A stretch of DNA of 64,000 nt from Tenacibaculum caenipelagi (lineage in GTDB: Bacteria; Bacteroidota; Bacteroidia; Flavobacteriales; Flavobacteriaceae): the NCBI RefSeq assembly GCF_004363005.1, contig NZ_SNYH01000001.1, positions 434,001 to 498,000 on the forward strand, given 5' to 3'. The notes under the pieces are model-generated. The model ran no database searches. It worked only from the letters and a program-made list of their open reading frames with translations, and was not told the DNA's origin. Made by a program: the position numbers and the translations under genes. This document shows positions 26,926 through 34,789 of this stretch, in pieces (the first letter of the stretch is position 1; each line of letters opens with the position of its first letter).

Positions 26926-28104
26926 TTAATACTCAAAAGTTCCGTATTCACTATTGATTGTTAATCGCTTCTTTTCAGAAGTTTCAACTCTACCAATTAC
27001 CTGTGCATTTACATTGAACGATTTTGAAATTGCAATGATATCTTCTGCTACATCAGGAGACACGTATAACTCCATTCGGTGCCCACAGTTAAATACCTGA
27101 TACATTTCTTTCCAATCTGTTTTTGATTGTTCTTGTATCAATTTGAACAATGGTGGAATTGGAAACATATTATCTTTTACAATATGTAAATCATCAACAA
27201 AATGTAAAATCTTAGTTTGTGCTCCACCAGAACAGTGAATCATTCCATGTATCTCTTTCGAAGAGAATTTTGATAAAATTTCTTTGATAATTGGCGCATA
27301 GGTTCTTGTTGGTGACAACACTAACTTACCAGCATCAATTGGTGAATCTGCTACGTTATCTGTTAATTTTGTATTTCCTGAATACACCAAATCAGAAGGC
27401 ACTGAAGCATCAAAACTTTCTGGATATTTCTCTGCTAAATAGTTGTGGAATACATCGTGACGTGCAGAAGTTAATCCATTACTTCCCATACCTCCGTTAT
27501 ATTCTTTCTCGTAAGTAGCTTGTCCGAAAGATTCTAAACCAACAATTACATCTCCTTCTTTGATGTTTGCATTATCAATTACATCCGAACGCTTCATACG
27601 AGCAGTTACCGTAGAATCTACAATAATGGTACGTACTAAGTCTCCTACATCAGCAGTTTCTCCACCAGTTGAATGAATCGTTACTCCGAATTCCTTTAAT
27701 TCAGCAATCAACTCTTCTGTTCCATTGATAATTGCCGACAAAACTTCACCTGGAATATTGTTTTTGTTACGTCCAATGGTAGAAGACAACATAATATTGT
27801 CGGTAGCACCTACACACAATAAATCATCAATATTCATGATTAAAGCATCTTGAGCAATCCCTTTCCACACCGAAATATCTCCTGTTTCTTTCCAATACAT
27901 GTACGCTAAAGAGCTTTTCGTTCCTGCTCCGTCTGCATGCATGATTAAACAATAGTCTTCATCGTTCGTTAAATAATCTGGAACAATTTTACAGAAAGCT
28001 TTTGGAAATAATCCTTTATCAATATTCTTGATAGCATTGTGTACATCTTCTTTAGATGCCGATACTCCGCGTTGTGCGTAGCGTTTAGATACTTCGTTAC
28101 TCAT
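26926..28104 (-). CDS. purM: Phosphoribosylformylglycinamidine cyclo-ligase (AIR synthase)
   Basis: 392 residues, the longer form found in Bacteroidota. It catalyses ATP-dependent ring closure of FGAM to AIR in purine synthesis. SKRYAQRGVSASKEDVHNAI is the N-terminal motif, LIMHADGAGTKSSLAYMYW the phosphate-binding region, and HSTGGETADVGDLVRT and GLESFGQATYEKEYNGGMGSNGLTSARHDVFHNYL the AIRS signatures. It is monocistronic with its own terminator and not near other pur genes. Confidence 0.93.
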   Translation of the reverse strand: MSNEVSKRYAQRGVSASKEDVHNAIKNIDKGLFPKAFCKIVPDYLTNDEDYCLIMHADGAGTKSSLAYMYWKETGDISVWKGIAQDALIMNIDDLLCVGATDNIMLSSTIGRNKNNIPGEVLSAIINGTEELIAELKEFGVTIHSTGGETADVGDLVRTIIVDSTVTARMKRSDVIDNANIKEGDVIVGLESFGQATYEKEYNGGMGSNGLTSARHDVFHNYLAEKYPESFDASVPSDLVYSGNTKLTDNVADSPIDAGKLVLSPTRTYAPIIKEILSKFSSKEIHGMIHCSGGAQTKILHFVDDLHIVKDNMFPIPPLFKLIQEQSKTDWKEMYQVFNCGHRMELYVSPDVAEDIIAISKSFNVNAQVIGRVETSEKKRLTINSEYGTFEY

Positions 28105-28151
28105 GTGTTGTGTTGTTGTTGCCGCGAAATTACTTTAAAAACAGTAAACTA

Positions 28152-28646
28152 TCAAAGTAATTGTTGTTTTTTACTTCGTCTTTCATACAAAACGGTATCT
28201 CTCCATACCCCATCTAACTGAGCTATTTTTTCTCGATATCCTATCTTTCGAAAGTCATATTTAACATGTAGTTTTTCACTTCCTATATTTTCAGGAAATA
28301 AACTAGAATACAGTGTCCAAATTCCATTATTTTCAGAAGAGCCTATAACAGCTTCCATCAATAAACTTCCTATTCCTTTTCCTACCACTCCTTGTTTCAC
28401 ATATACACTTACTTCTGCCACTCCTCGATACTCAAATCTTTTGGAAACCGGAGCTATTGCACACCACCCTACTACCTTATTTTCTTCTACAGCAACAAAC
28501 CGAGAATGTTGATGATGTGACGCATTCCATTCTTCCCAACTTGGAACTTCTGTTCTAAAAGTAGCATTTTTAGTATCGATTCCTTCCTTATATATTACTG
28601 CTACTTCTTGCCATTGGTTTTGAGTGAATTTAGCTATACTTATCAT
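28152..28646 (-). CDS. GNAT N-acetyltransferase, phosphinothricin-acetyltransferase-like
   Basis: 164 residues. VEENKVVGWCAIAPVSKRFEYRGVAEVSVYVKQGVVGKGIGSLLMEAVI contains strands 2-4 and the acetyl-CoA loop (Q/R-x-x-G-x-G form: GVVGKGIG). HVKYDFRKIGYREKIAQLDGVWRDTVLYERR is the C-terminal pattern of the Pat/MnaT group, which acetylates phosphinothricin-like or methionine-derived amines. Two bases separate it from the next GNAT gene, which in turn overlaps glnN, so the three form one transcription unit downstream of glutamine synthetase. Substrate unknown. Confidence 0.85.
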   Translation of the reverse strand: MISIAKFTQNQWQEVAVIYKEGIDTKNATFRTEVPSWEEWNASHHQHSRFVAVEENKVVGWCAIAPVSKRFEYRGVAEVSVYVKQGVVGKGIGSLLMEAVIGSSENNGIWTLYSSLFPENIGSEKLHVKYDFRKIGYREKIAQLDGVWRDTVLYERRSKKQQLL

Positions 28647-28648
28647 AT

Positions 28649-29116
28649 TTATAGGCTTATTAATTCTTTCTTAAAGCAAATACTAGATAGTACGTCTTTA
28701 TACGGTTCATAATTAGCTATAATATTGTATCCATTTTTTTGATACAGGTTTACTGCTGGTTGCATTGTTTTACTCGTTTCTAAAATAACTGTATCAAACT
28801 GCTCTTCTCCTGCCCATTTTTCTAGTTCTTTTAAAACCAGTGTTGCAATATGTTTTCCTCTATATGTTGGTTTAACATACATTCGTTTGATTTCAACTGT
28901 CTTATTAGCAATTGCTTTAAACGCTCCACAACCTACAGGTGTTATACCTACATAACATACAACTACATTCTGTAACGCGTCTATCGTATTAAACTGACTA
29001 AAAAAATCATCCTGATCACCATTAATTCCTGAGAGGTACTTATCTAGCTCTTGTACCAAAGCAACAAAGTCCTCATCTTTAGAATTGGTTCTCTTTAAGT
29101 TTACTGCATTATTCAT
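28649..29116 (-). CDS. GNAT N-acetyltransferase
   Basis: 155 residues. KTVEIKRMYVKPTYRGKHIATLVLKELEKWAGEEQFDTVILETSKTMQPAVNLYQKNGYNII is a clear GNAT core: YRGKHIA is the acetyl-CoA pyrophosphate loop and AVNLYQKNGY the motif B helix. The start codon shares one base with the glnN stop, a typical coupling overlap. Cotranscription with glutamine synthetase III and a second GNAT suggests an amino-acid-related substrate, which is inference only. Confidence 0.88.
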   Translation of the reverse strand: MNNAVNLKRTNSKDEDFVALVQELDKYLSGINGDQDDFFSQFNTIDALQNVVVCYVGITPVGCGAFKAIANKTVEIKRMYVKPTYRGKHIATLVLKELEKWAGEEQFDTVILETSKTMQPAVNLYQKNGYNIIANYEPYKDVLSSICFKKELISL

Positions 29117-31299
29117 TACCTCGTAAACAGTAGTTCTCTATACTTTGTTAAAGGCCAAAGATTGTCATCTACCATCAATTCTAATTTATCACAATGGTAA
29201 CGAATCTCATCAAAATAAGGTTTTACCTTATTACAGTATGCATCCGCATTTTTTTGCCCTGTCAACTTATTCGCTTTTTTACGCTCTTCAATCATTAATT
29301 CTACTTTTGAATTGATTTCGGCTATATGAAGTGATATTTTTTGGATTAAATCGATTTGCTCATTGGCATATTTTTCGAAATTATTCCCGAAAATTTCTTT
29401 CAACCCTCTTACATTTTCTATCAATGTATTTTGATATTGAATAGCGATTGGTATTACATGGTTTCTTGCAATATCTCCCAGCACTCTACTTTCAATTTGA
29501 ATCTTTTTTGAATACTCTTCTAATTCAATTTCATGACGCGCTTCTACTTCTACTTTATTCATCACTCCCATTTCTTCAAAAAGAGAAATTGCTTTTTTAG
29601 AGACTTTTGCTTTTAAGGCCTCAGGAGTAGTCTTATTATTTGACAGACCTCTCTTTTTTGCTTCCTTTTCCCAAGCTTCTCCATATCCATCACCTTCAAA
29701 TCGGATACTTTTAGACGCTTTAATATATTCTCTTAATACATTAAAAATAGCCTCGTCTTTTTTAAGGTTTTTCGCATCAATTAACTTATCAACCTCCTCT
29801 TTGAATTCATTCAACTGTTTTGCTATAATGGTATTCAACACCGTCATTGGTCCTGCACAGTTAGACCATGATCCCACAGCACGTAACTCAAACTTATTTC
29901 CTGTAAAAGCAAAAGGTGAAGTTCTGTTTCTATCTGTATTATCTAATAAAATTTCAGGAATTTTACCAACAATATTTAATTTTAAATCTGTTTTTTCTTC
30001 TGGAGACAACTTCCCTTTCGTTACATTTTCTAACTCATCAAGTACTTCTGATAATTGTGTTCCGATAAAAACCGATATGATAGCTGGTGGTGCTTCATTA
30101 GCTCCCAGACGATAATCATTACTTGCACTTGCAATTGAGGCTCTGATTAACTCTTCGTAATCGTGAACTGCTTTAATGGTATTAACAAAGAAAGTTAAGA
30201 ATTGTAGGTTCTTCATTGGAGTTTTACCTGGACTTAATAGATTAATCCCTGTATTGGTAGACAAACTCCAGTTATTATGTTTTCCAGAACCGTTTATCCC
30301 TTGAAAAGGCTTTTCGTGAAATAACACTTTAAATTTATGGCGTTGCGATACTTTTTCCATCACATCCATTAATAATGAATTATGATCTACCGCTAAATTT
30401 GCTTCTTCAAAAATTGGTGCTAGTTCAAATTGATTTGGTGCCACCTCATTATGACGTGTTTTAACTGGCACTCCCAAAAGCATACATTCTTGCTCTAAAT
30501 CGCGCATAAAATTTAAAACTCGTGTTGGTATTGACCCGAAATAATGATCATCTAATTGTTGCCCTTTCGCTGGCGAATGACCTAATAAAGTTCTTCCTGT
30601 CATCATAATATCAGGACGCGCATTAGCCAAAGCTACATCAATTAAAAAGTATTCTTGCTCCCATCCTAAGGTTGCATTTACTTTACTTACATTCTTATCA
30701 AAATATTTACAAACTGCTGTTGCTGCTGTATCTACCGCCTGTAAAGCTCTTAGCAAAGGGGCTTTATTATCTAACGCCTCCCCTGTATATGCTACAAAAA
30801 CCGTAGGAATACATAAAGTTGTTCCATATACAAAAGCTGGAGAAGTAGGATCCCATGCGGTATAACCACGTGCTTCAAAGGTATTTCTTATCCCTCCGTG
30901 TGGAAAACTAGAAGCGTCTGGTTCTTGCTGTACTAATTGTCCTCCATCAAAACGTTCCATCGCTCTGCTTCCTTCAACTGTTTCAAAAAAGGCATCGTGT
31001 TTTTCTGCAGTTGCCCCTGTTAAAGGCTGAAACCAGTGTGTATAATGAGTTGCTCCTTTAGACAAGGCCCAATCTTTCATACTAACAGCTATTTGATCTG
31101 CAATCTTTCTATCTATTTTAGTTCCAAACTCAATAGCATCGATAACGCTTTGATACGCTTCTTTGGTCATGTATTGACGCATTGCTTGCTCATTAAATAC
31201 ATTTTTTCCAAACAACTCCGAACGGCGTTCGTTTTCTTCAACTAAAACTGGGTTTCTATGTAAAACCTCTTGTAACGCACTGAATCTTAAACTTGACAT
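29116..31299 (-). CDS. glnN: Glutamine synthetase type III
   Basis: 727 residues from MSSLRFSALQEVLHRNPV; a longer in-frame start adds a hydrophobic stretch unlike the family. This large GSIII form makes glutamine from glutamate, ammonia and ATP. Motifs include GTTLCIPTVFVAYTGEALDNKAPLLRAL, NATLGWEQEYFLID, KTRHNEVAPNQFELAPIFEEAN, FHEKPFQGINGSGKHNNWSL and NRTSPFAFTGNKFELRAVGSW, all typical of GlnN. It is divergent from a type II glutamine synthetase. Two acetyltransferase genes follow in the same direction. Confidence 0.96.
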   Translation of the reverse strand: MSSLRFSALQEVLHRNPVLVEENERRSELFGKNVFNEQAMRQYMTKEAYQSVIDAIEFGTKIDRKIADQIAVSMKDWALSKGATHYTHWFQPLTGATAEKHDAFFETVEGSRAMERFDGGQLVQQEPDASSFPHGGIRNTFEARGYTAWDPTSPAFVYGTTLCIPTVFVAYTGEALDNKAPLLRALQAVDTAATAVCKYFDKNVSKVNATLGWEQEYFLIDVALANARPDIMMTGRTLLGHSPAKGQQLDDHYFGSIPTRVLNFMRDLEQECMLLGVPVKTRHNEVAPNQFELAPIFEEANLAVDHNSLLMDVMEKVSQRHKFKVLFHEKPFQGINGSGKHNNWSLSTNTGINLLSPGKTPMKNLQFLTFFVNTIKAVHDYEELIRASIASASNDYRLGANEAPPAIISVFIGTQLSEVLDELENVTKGKLSPEEKTDLKLNIVGKIPEILLDNTDRNRTSPFAFTGNKFELRAVGSWSNCAGPMTVLNTIIAKQLNEFKEEVDKLIDAKNLKKDEAIFNVLREYIKASKSIRFEGDGYGEAWEKEAKKRGLSNNKTTPEALKAKVSKKAISLFEEMGVMNKVEVEARHEIELEEYSKKIQIESRVLGDIARNHVIPIAIQYQNTLIENVRGLKEIFGNNFEKYANEQIDLIQKISLHIAEINSKVELMIEERKKANKLTGQKNADAYCNKVKPYFDEIRYHCDKLELMVDDNLWPLTKYRELLFTR

Positions 31300-31422
31300 A
31301 TATAATAAAGTATAAATTAGACTTCTCAAAAATACAAAAACTAATTTAAACTTAAACACCCCTTAAAAAACAGGGGTCAAATTAATTTAATGTTAATATT
31401 TAACAAATTACCCCTTAAAAAT

Positions 31423-31453
31423 TTTGAGTTAACGCAAAAAAAACTCATTTTTG
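31423..31453 (+). promoter_or_regulatory. Probable promoter of the type II glutamine synthetase gene
   Basis: TTTG (31423-31426) and CATTTTTG (31446-31453), 19 bases apart, match the flavobacterial promoter except for the first base of TAnnTTTG. It lies 43 bases before the start codon in the 196-base divergent region shared with glnN. Confidence 0.5.
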
Positions 31454-31495
31454 CACCGTAATTAATTCCATAACAACACAAAACAAATATAAATC

Positions 31496-32521
31496 ATGAT
31501 AAGATCTAAACTAGAGTACATTTGGTTAGACGGTTACTATCCAACTCAAAACATGAGAAGCAAAACTAAAGTTGTTGAAGACTTTAGCGGTAAATTAGAA
31601 GATTGCCCAATATGGTCTTTTGATGGTTCTTCAACCAAACAAGCTAAAGGTGGTGACTCTGATTGTTTATTAAAGCCAGTTGCTATTTACCCAGATCCTG
31701 CACGCGAAAATGGTTTTTTAGTAATGACAGAAGTTTTAAATGCAGATGGAACTCCACACCCTACTAATGCACGTGCTAAAATTGATGATGACGATAACGA
31801 TTTCTGGTTTGGTTTTGAGCAAGAGTACTTTATTATGGATACTCATACACAACTTCCATTAGGATTCCCTATTGGTGGTTATCCAGGACCTCAAGGTATG
31901 TACTACTGTTCTGTAGGAGGTAAAAACACACACGGTAGAGATTTTGTTGAAGAGCATGCTGACTTATGTATTGCTGCTGGATTAACTTTTGAAGGAATTA
32001 ATCAAGAAGTAGCTAGCGGACAATGGGAATTCCAATTATTTGCTAAAGGTGCAAAAAAAGCTGGTGATGAAATTTGGGTTGCTCGTTACTTACTAGACAG
32101 ATTAACTGAAAAATATGGTTACTACATTGAGTACCACCCTAAACCTATTAAAGGTGACTGGAACGGTTCTGGAATGCACGCTAACTTCTCTAATACTTTA
32201 TTAAGAACTTGTGGAAGTAAAGAAGTTTACGAAAAAGTTTGTGAAGCTTTCCGCCCAGTAACTAAAGAACATATTAACGTTTACGGTGAATACAACGATC
32301 AACGTTTAACTGGTTTACACGAAACAGCATCTATTAACGATTTTAGTTATGGTGTTTCTGATCGTGGAGCTTCAATCCGTATTCCAATTATTACAGTTGA
32401 AAAAGGATGGAAAGGTTGGTTAGAAGACAGAAGACCTGCTTCTAATGCTGATCCATACAAAGTAGCTGGAAGAATTGTTGAGACTGTAAAGAAGGCTAAA
32501 GTTGAAGCTACAGTAGCTTAA
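31496..32521 (+). CDS. Glutamine synthetase type II (eukaryotic-like, beta-grasp)
   Basis: 341 residues, the short GSII form found in eukaryotes and some bacteria, unrelated in size to neighbouring GSIII. MIRSKLEYIWLDGY, EDCPIWSFDGSSTKQA, DCLLKPVAIYPDP, FWFGFEQEYFIMD, EGINQEVASGQWEFQ, KGDWNGSGMHANFS and TGLHETASINDFSYGVSDRGASIRIP cover the metal, ATP and glutamate sites. Encoding two families side by side suggests use under different nitrogen states, which is inference. It has its own promoter and terminator. Confidence 0.95.
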   Translation: MIRSKLEYIWLDGYYPTQNMRSKTKVVEDFSGKLEDCPIWSFDGSSTKQAKGGDSDCLLKPVAIYPDPARENGFLVMTEVLNADGTPHPTNARAKIDDDDNDFWFGFEQEYFIMDTHTQLPLGFPIGGYPGPQGMYYCSVGGKNTHGRDFVEEHADLCIAAGLTFEGINQEVASGQWEFQLFAKGAKKAGDEIWVARYLLDRLTEKYGYYIEYHPKPIKGDWNGSGMHANFSNTLLRTCGSKEVYEKVCEAFRPVTKEHINVYGEYNDQRLTGLHETASINDFSYGVSDRGASIRIPIITVEKGWKGWLEDRRPASNADPYKVAGRIVETVKKAKVEATVA

Positions 32522-32550
32522 TAATTCATAAAACTTTTTAATCCCTAATA

Positions 32551-32580
32551 AAAAAAAACCGTCGCTGACGGTTTTTTTTT
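32551..32580. terminator. Bidirectional terminator after the GSII gene
   Basis: ACCGTC-GCT-GACGGT with eight A on the left and ten T on the right. It serves GSII on the plus strand and the convergent exchanger gene ending at 32595. Confidence 0.9.
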
Positions 32581-32594
32581 ATTTTTTATCTTTC

Positions 32595-33536
32595 TTAAGA
32601 TACTGTCAAATACACAAAAATGATATAAGTTGCCATTAACAATATACCATCCCTCCAACCTAAACGTAATCCTTTTGGAAAAAAAACCAACGGTAAAATT
32701 GCAAATGAAATTCCCAACATCCAATAAATATCATTATTAATCAAACTCAATGCATCAGGCTTTACCTCAATAGGAGTAATAATTGCCGTAAGCCCTAAAA
32801 CGGCCAAAATATTAAACACATTAGACCCTATTAAATTCCCTAAAGAAATTGCCTTTTCTTTCTTTAACACCGCTATTACAGAAGCTGCTAATTCTGGAAT
32901 ACTTGTACCTACTGAAACTACTGTTACTCCTATTACCGCATCACTCACACCTAAGTTTCTAGCTAAAGAAACTGATCCATTAATTAACAATTCTGAACCT
33001 CCCCATAAACCTAGTCCTCCAACCGCTAAAAACAGTGCTGTTTTATATAACGGTAACTCTTCATCATCCTCAGGCATTTCATCTACAACAGCTTGTTTTT
33101 GAAAACGCAAAAGGTAAATTAAAAATACGATAAGCATTCCAAAAAGTATCACCCCTTCATAAGTTTGTATAGTTCTATCATCCACAATAAAGAAGTACAA
33201 CATTATTGAGGCTATCATCATTACAGGCCAATCGGTTTTATAAAAACTCTTCTCTACATAAATAGGAGATAAAATGACAGTTATAGCCAACACTAAAGCC
33301 AAGTTTGCTATGTTAGATCCTATCACATTTCCTACCGCTAATCCTGTTGCTCCATCTAACGCTGATTTAATACTAACGATTAATTCTGGAGCTGAAGTAG
33401 CAAAAGACACTATCGTCATACCTATAACTATCTTAGGAATATTAAGTTTTAACGACATAGCTACTGCCGCTTTTAACAACCAGTTTCCTCCAAGAATCAA
33501 AAACACTAAACCAATAACGATGTATACAATACTCAT
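32595..33536 (-). CDS. Calcium/sodium antiporter (CaCA family, YrbG-like)
   Basis: 313 residues with about ten membrane spans. It carries the two inverted alpha-repeats of the family: GMTIVSFATSAPELIVSIKSALDG with GNVIGSNIANLALVL, and GVTVVSVGTSIPELAASVIAVL with GNLIGSNVFNILAVLG. The Ser-Ala/Ile-Pro-Glu motifs hold the ion-binding carboxylates. An acidic loop (DEMPEDDEELPLYK) links the halves. It exports Ca2+ in exchange for Na+ or H+ at the inner membrane. Alone on its strand. Confidence 0.93.
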   Translation of the reverse strand: MSIVYIVIGLVFLILGGNWLLKAAVAMSLKLNIPKIVIGMTIVSFATSAPELIVSIKSALDGATGLAVGNVIGSNIANLALVLAITVILSPIYVEKSFYKTDWPVMMIASIMLYFFIVDDRTIQTYEGVILFGMLIVFLIYLLRFQKQAVVDEMPEDDEELPLYKTALFLAVGGLGLWGGSELLINGSVSLARNLGVSDAVIGVTVVSVGTSIPELAASVIAVLKKEKAISLGNLIGSNVFNILAVLGLTAIITPIEVKPDALSLINNDIYWMLGISFAILPLVFFPKGLRLGWRDGILLMATYIIFVYLTVS

Positions 33537-33616
33537 GAATTATTTTTTTTTGCGAAGATAGGTTTTTTACCAAGTAAAAATGAAAACAAATCCTCCTGCT
33601 ACCTCTAACAAAAATG

Positions 33617-34690
33617 TTAATTAACAACCTTTTTTAATCGTTTAGTTTTTGAGCTATAAACCTTAAATCCTGTGATTAGTAAAATTATGGGTACTAAGCC
33701 TGATATAAACACGAGTACCCTACCCAATACCCCTGCTATCTCTCCTATATGTACTGGATAAAACTGAGCTGCTATTCGATTACTATTAAGGTCAAAATCA
33801 AAACTTGATATCGTTCGTAATTTCCCTTGCTTATTTAGCTCCATTTCTTTTGTTCTTCTAAATCCTGCTTGGATGAACCGATCTTTTATGTACCTAAGTT
33901 TATAAACTCTTGAACTATCTTTCGGGTAATAAATAGCTCTTAAAGCATATTTTCCATCAGTTTGTAGTACTGCTTCTTTTAATGAAAATATCTTTTCTTG
34001 CTTTGCTTCTTCATCTGATACGATTTTATCTGAACTATTAAAAATAGACAAAGCTGATTTATAGGTTTTATAATAAGTGAAATAGCCTCCTGTAAACGCT
34101 ATTACCAACAAAGGCAATAAAAAATAAATTCCGAATACTTTATGTATATTGAAGTAAAATCGTTTCTTTTTAGGTTTCCACTTCATCGTAAACCCTTTTG
34201 ATAAGTTATTTTTATATGCTTTCCACCACATATAAAATCCTGTTGTTAATAAAAAGAAACAGAACAATAAAGTACTTGTTCCTATAATATACTTACCAAT
34301 TTTAGATATTCCTAACGTACGGTGTAACTTCAGAAGAGTTTCGAAAAACTGTATAGACTCAGATTTTTCACCTAAAAAAACTCTAGTTTTCGGATGATAA
34401 TAAAATGTTTTTCCGTCTTTATAATTTATTGAAATTGTTTGTTGTTCTCTATAAGGCAAAAAAATCTTACTTACTTCTCCTTCATTCTGTGTGGTCAAAA
34501 AATAAGCAGAACTTAAAATTGTTTTTTCATTTACTTTAGAAAAATCTTTAACCTTTAATAATTTCGGATTTAGTAATGAAGTTATTTCTGGTTGCCAAAC
34601 ATACAAGGCTCCTGTTAAACCAGAAAAAGAAGCAATGACTCCACAGCTAAGACCTAGCCATAGATGTATTTTCCAAATTATTTTATGCAT
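33617..34690 (-). CDS. PepSY-associated membrane protein (iron-uptake type)
   Basis: 357 residues from MHKIIWKIHLWLGLSCG (a Met three codons earlier is also possible). KIHLWLGL plus a first span with GLTGALYVW, two central spans with HKVFGIYFLLPLLVIAFTGGYFTYYKTYK, and a last span (GRVLVFISGLVPIILLITGF) give the four-helix PepSY-TM layout. FPVHIGEI-like HxGE occurs as YPVHIGEIAG. Such proteins are linked to ferric-siderophore reduction or uptake. It follows the TonB receptor gene on the same strand, after a hairpin, which supports an iron role. Confidence 0.85.
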   Translation of the reverse strand: MHKIIWKIHLWLGLSCGVIASFSGLTGALYVWQPEITSLLNPKLLKVKDFSKVNEKTILSSAYFLTTQNEGEVSKIFLPYREQQTISINYKDGKTFYYHPKTRVFLGEKSESIQFFETLLKLHRTLGISKIGKYIIGTSTLLFCFFLLTTGFYMWWKAYKNNLSKGFTMKWKPKKKRFYFNIHKVFGIYFLLPLLVIAFTGGYFTYYKTYKSALSIFNSSDKIVSDEEAKQEKIFSLKEAVLQTDGKYALRAIYYPKDSSRVYKLRYIKDRFIQAGFRRTKEMELNKQGKLRTISSFDFDLNSNRIAAQFYPVHIGEIAGVLGRVLVFISGLVPIILLITGFKVYSSKTKRLKKVVN

Positions 34691-34718
34691 CTGTTGCAAT
34701 TGTACCTCTTGTTTTTTT

Positions 34719-34756
34719 AAAACCCAGAATCTAAAATATGATAGACCCTGGGTTTT
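34719..34756 (-). terminator. Hairpin after the TonB-receptor gene
   Basis: AAAACCCAG (34719-34727) pairs with CTGGGTTTT (34748-34756) across a 20-base loop. It lies between the receptor stop and the PepSY gene on the minus strand, so it may attenuate rather than fully stop transcription into PepSY. Confidence 0.6.
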
Positions 34757-34789
34757 TAATTTTGCAAATGTAAAATGTTGTTAATTATC

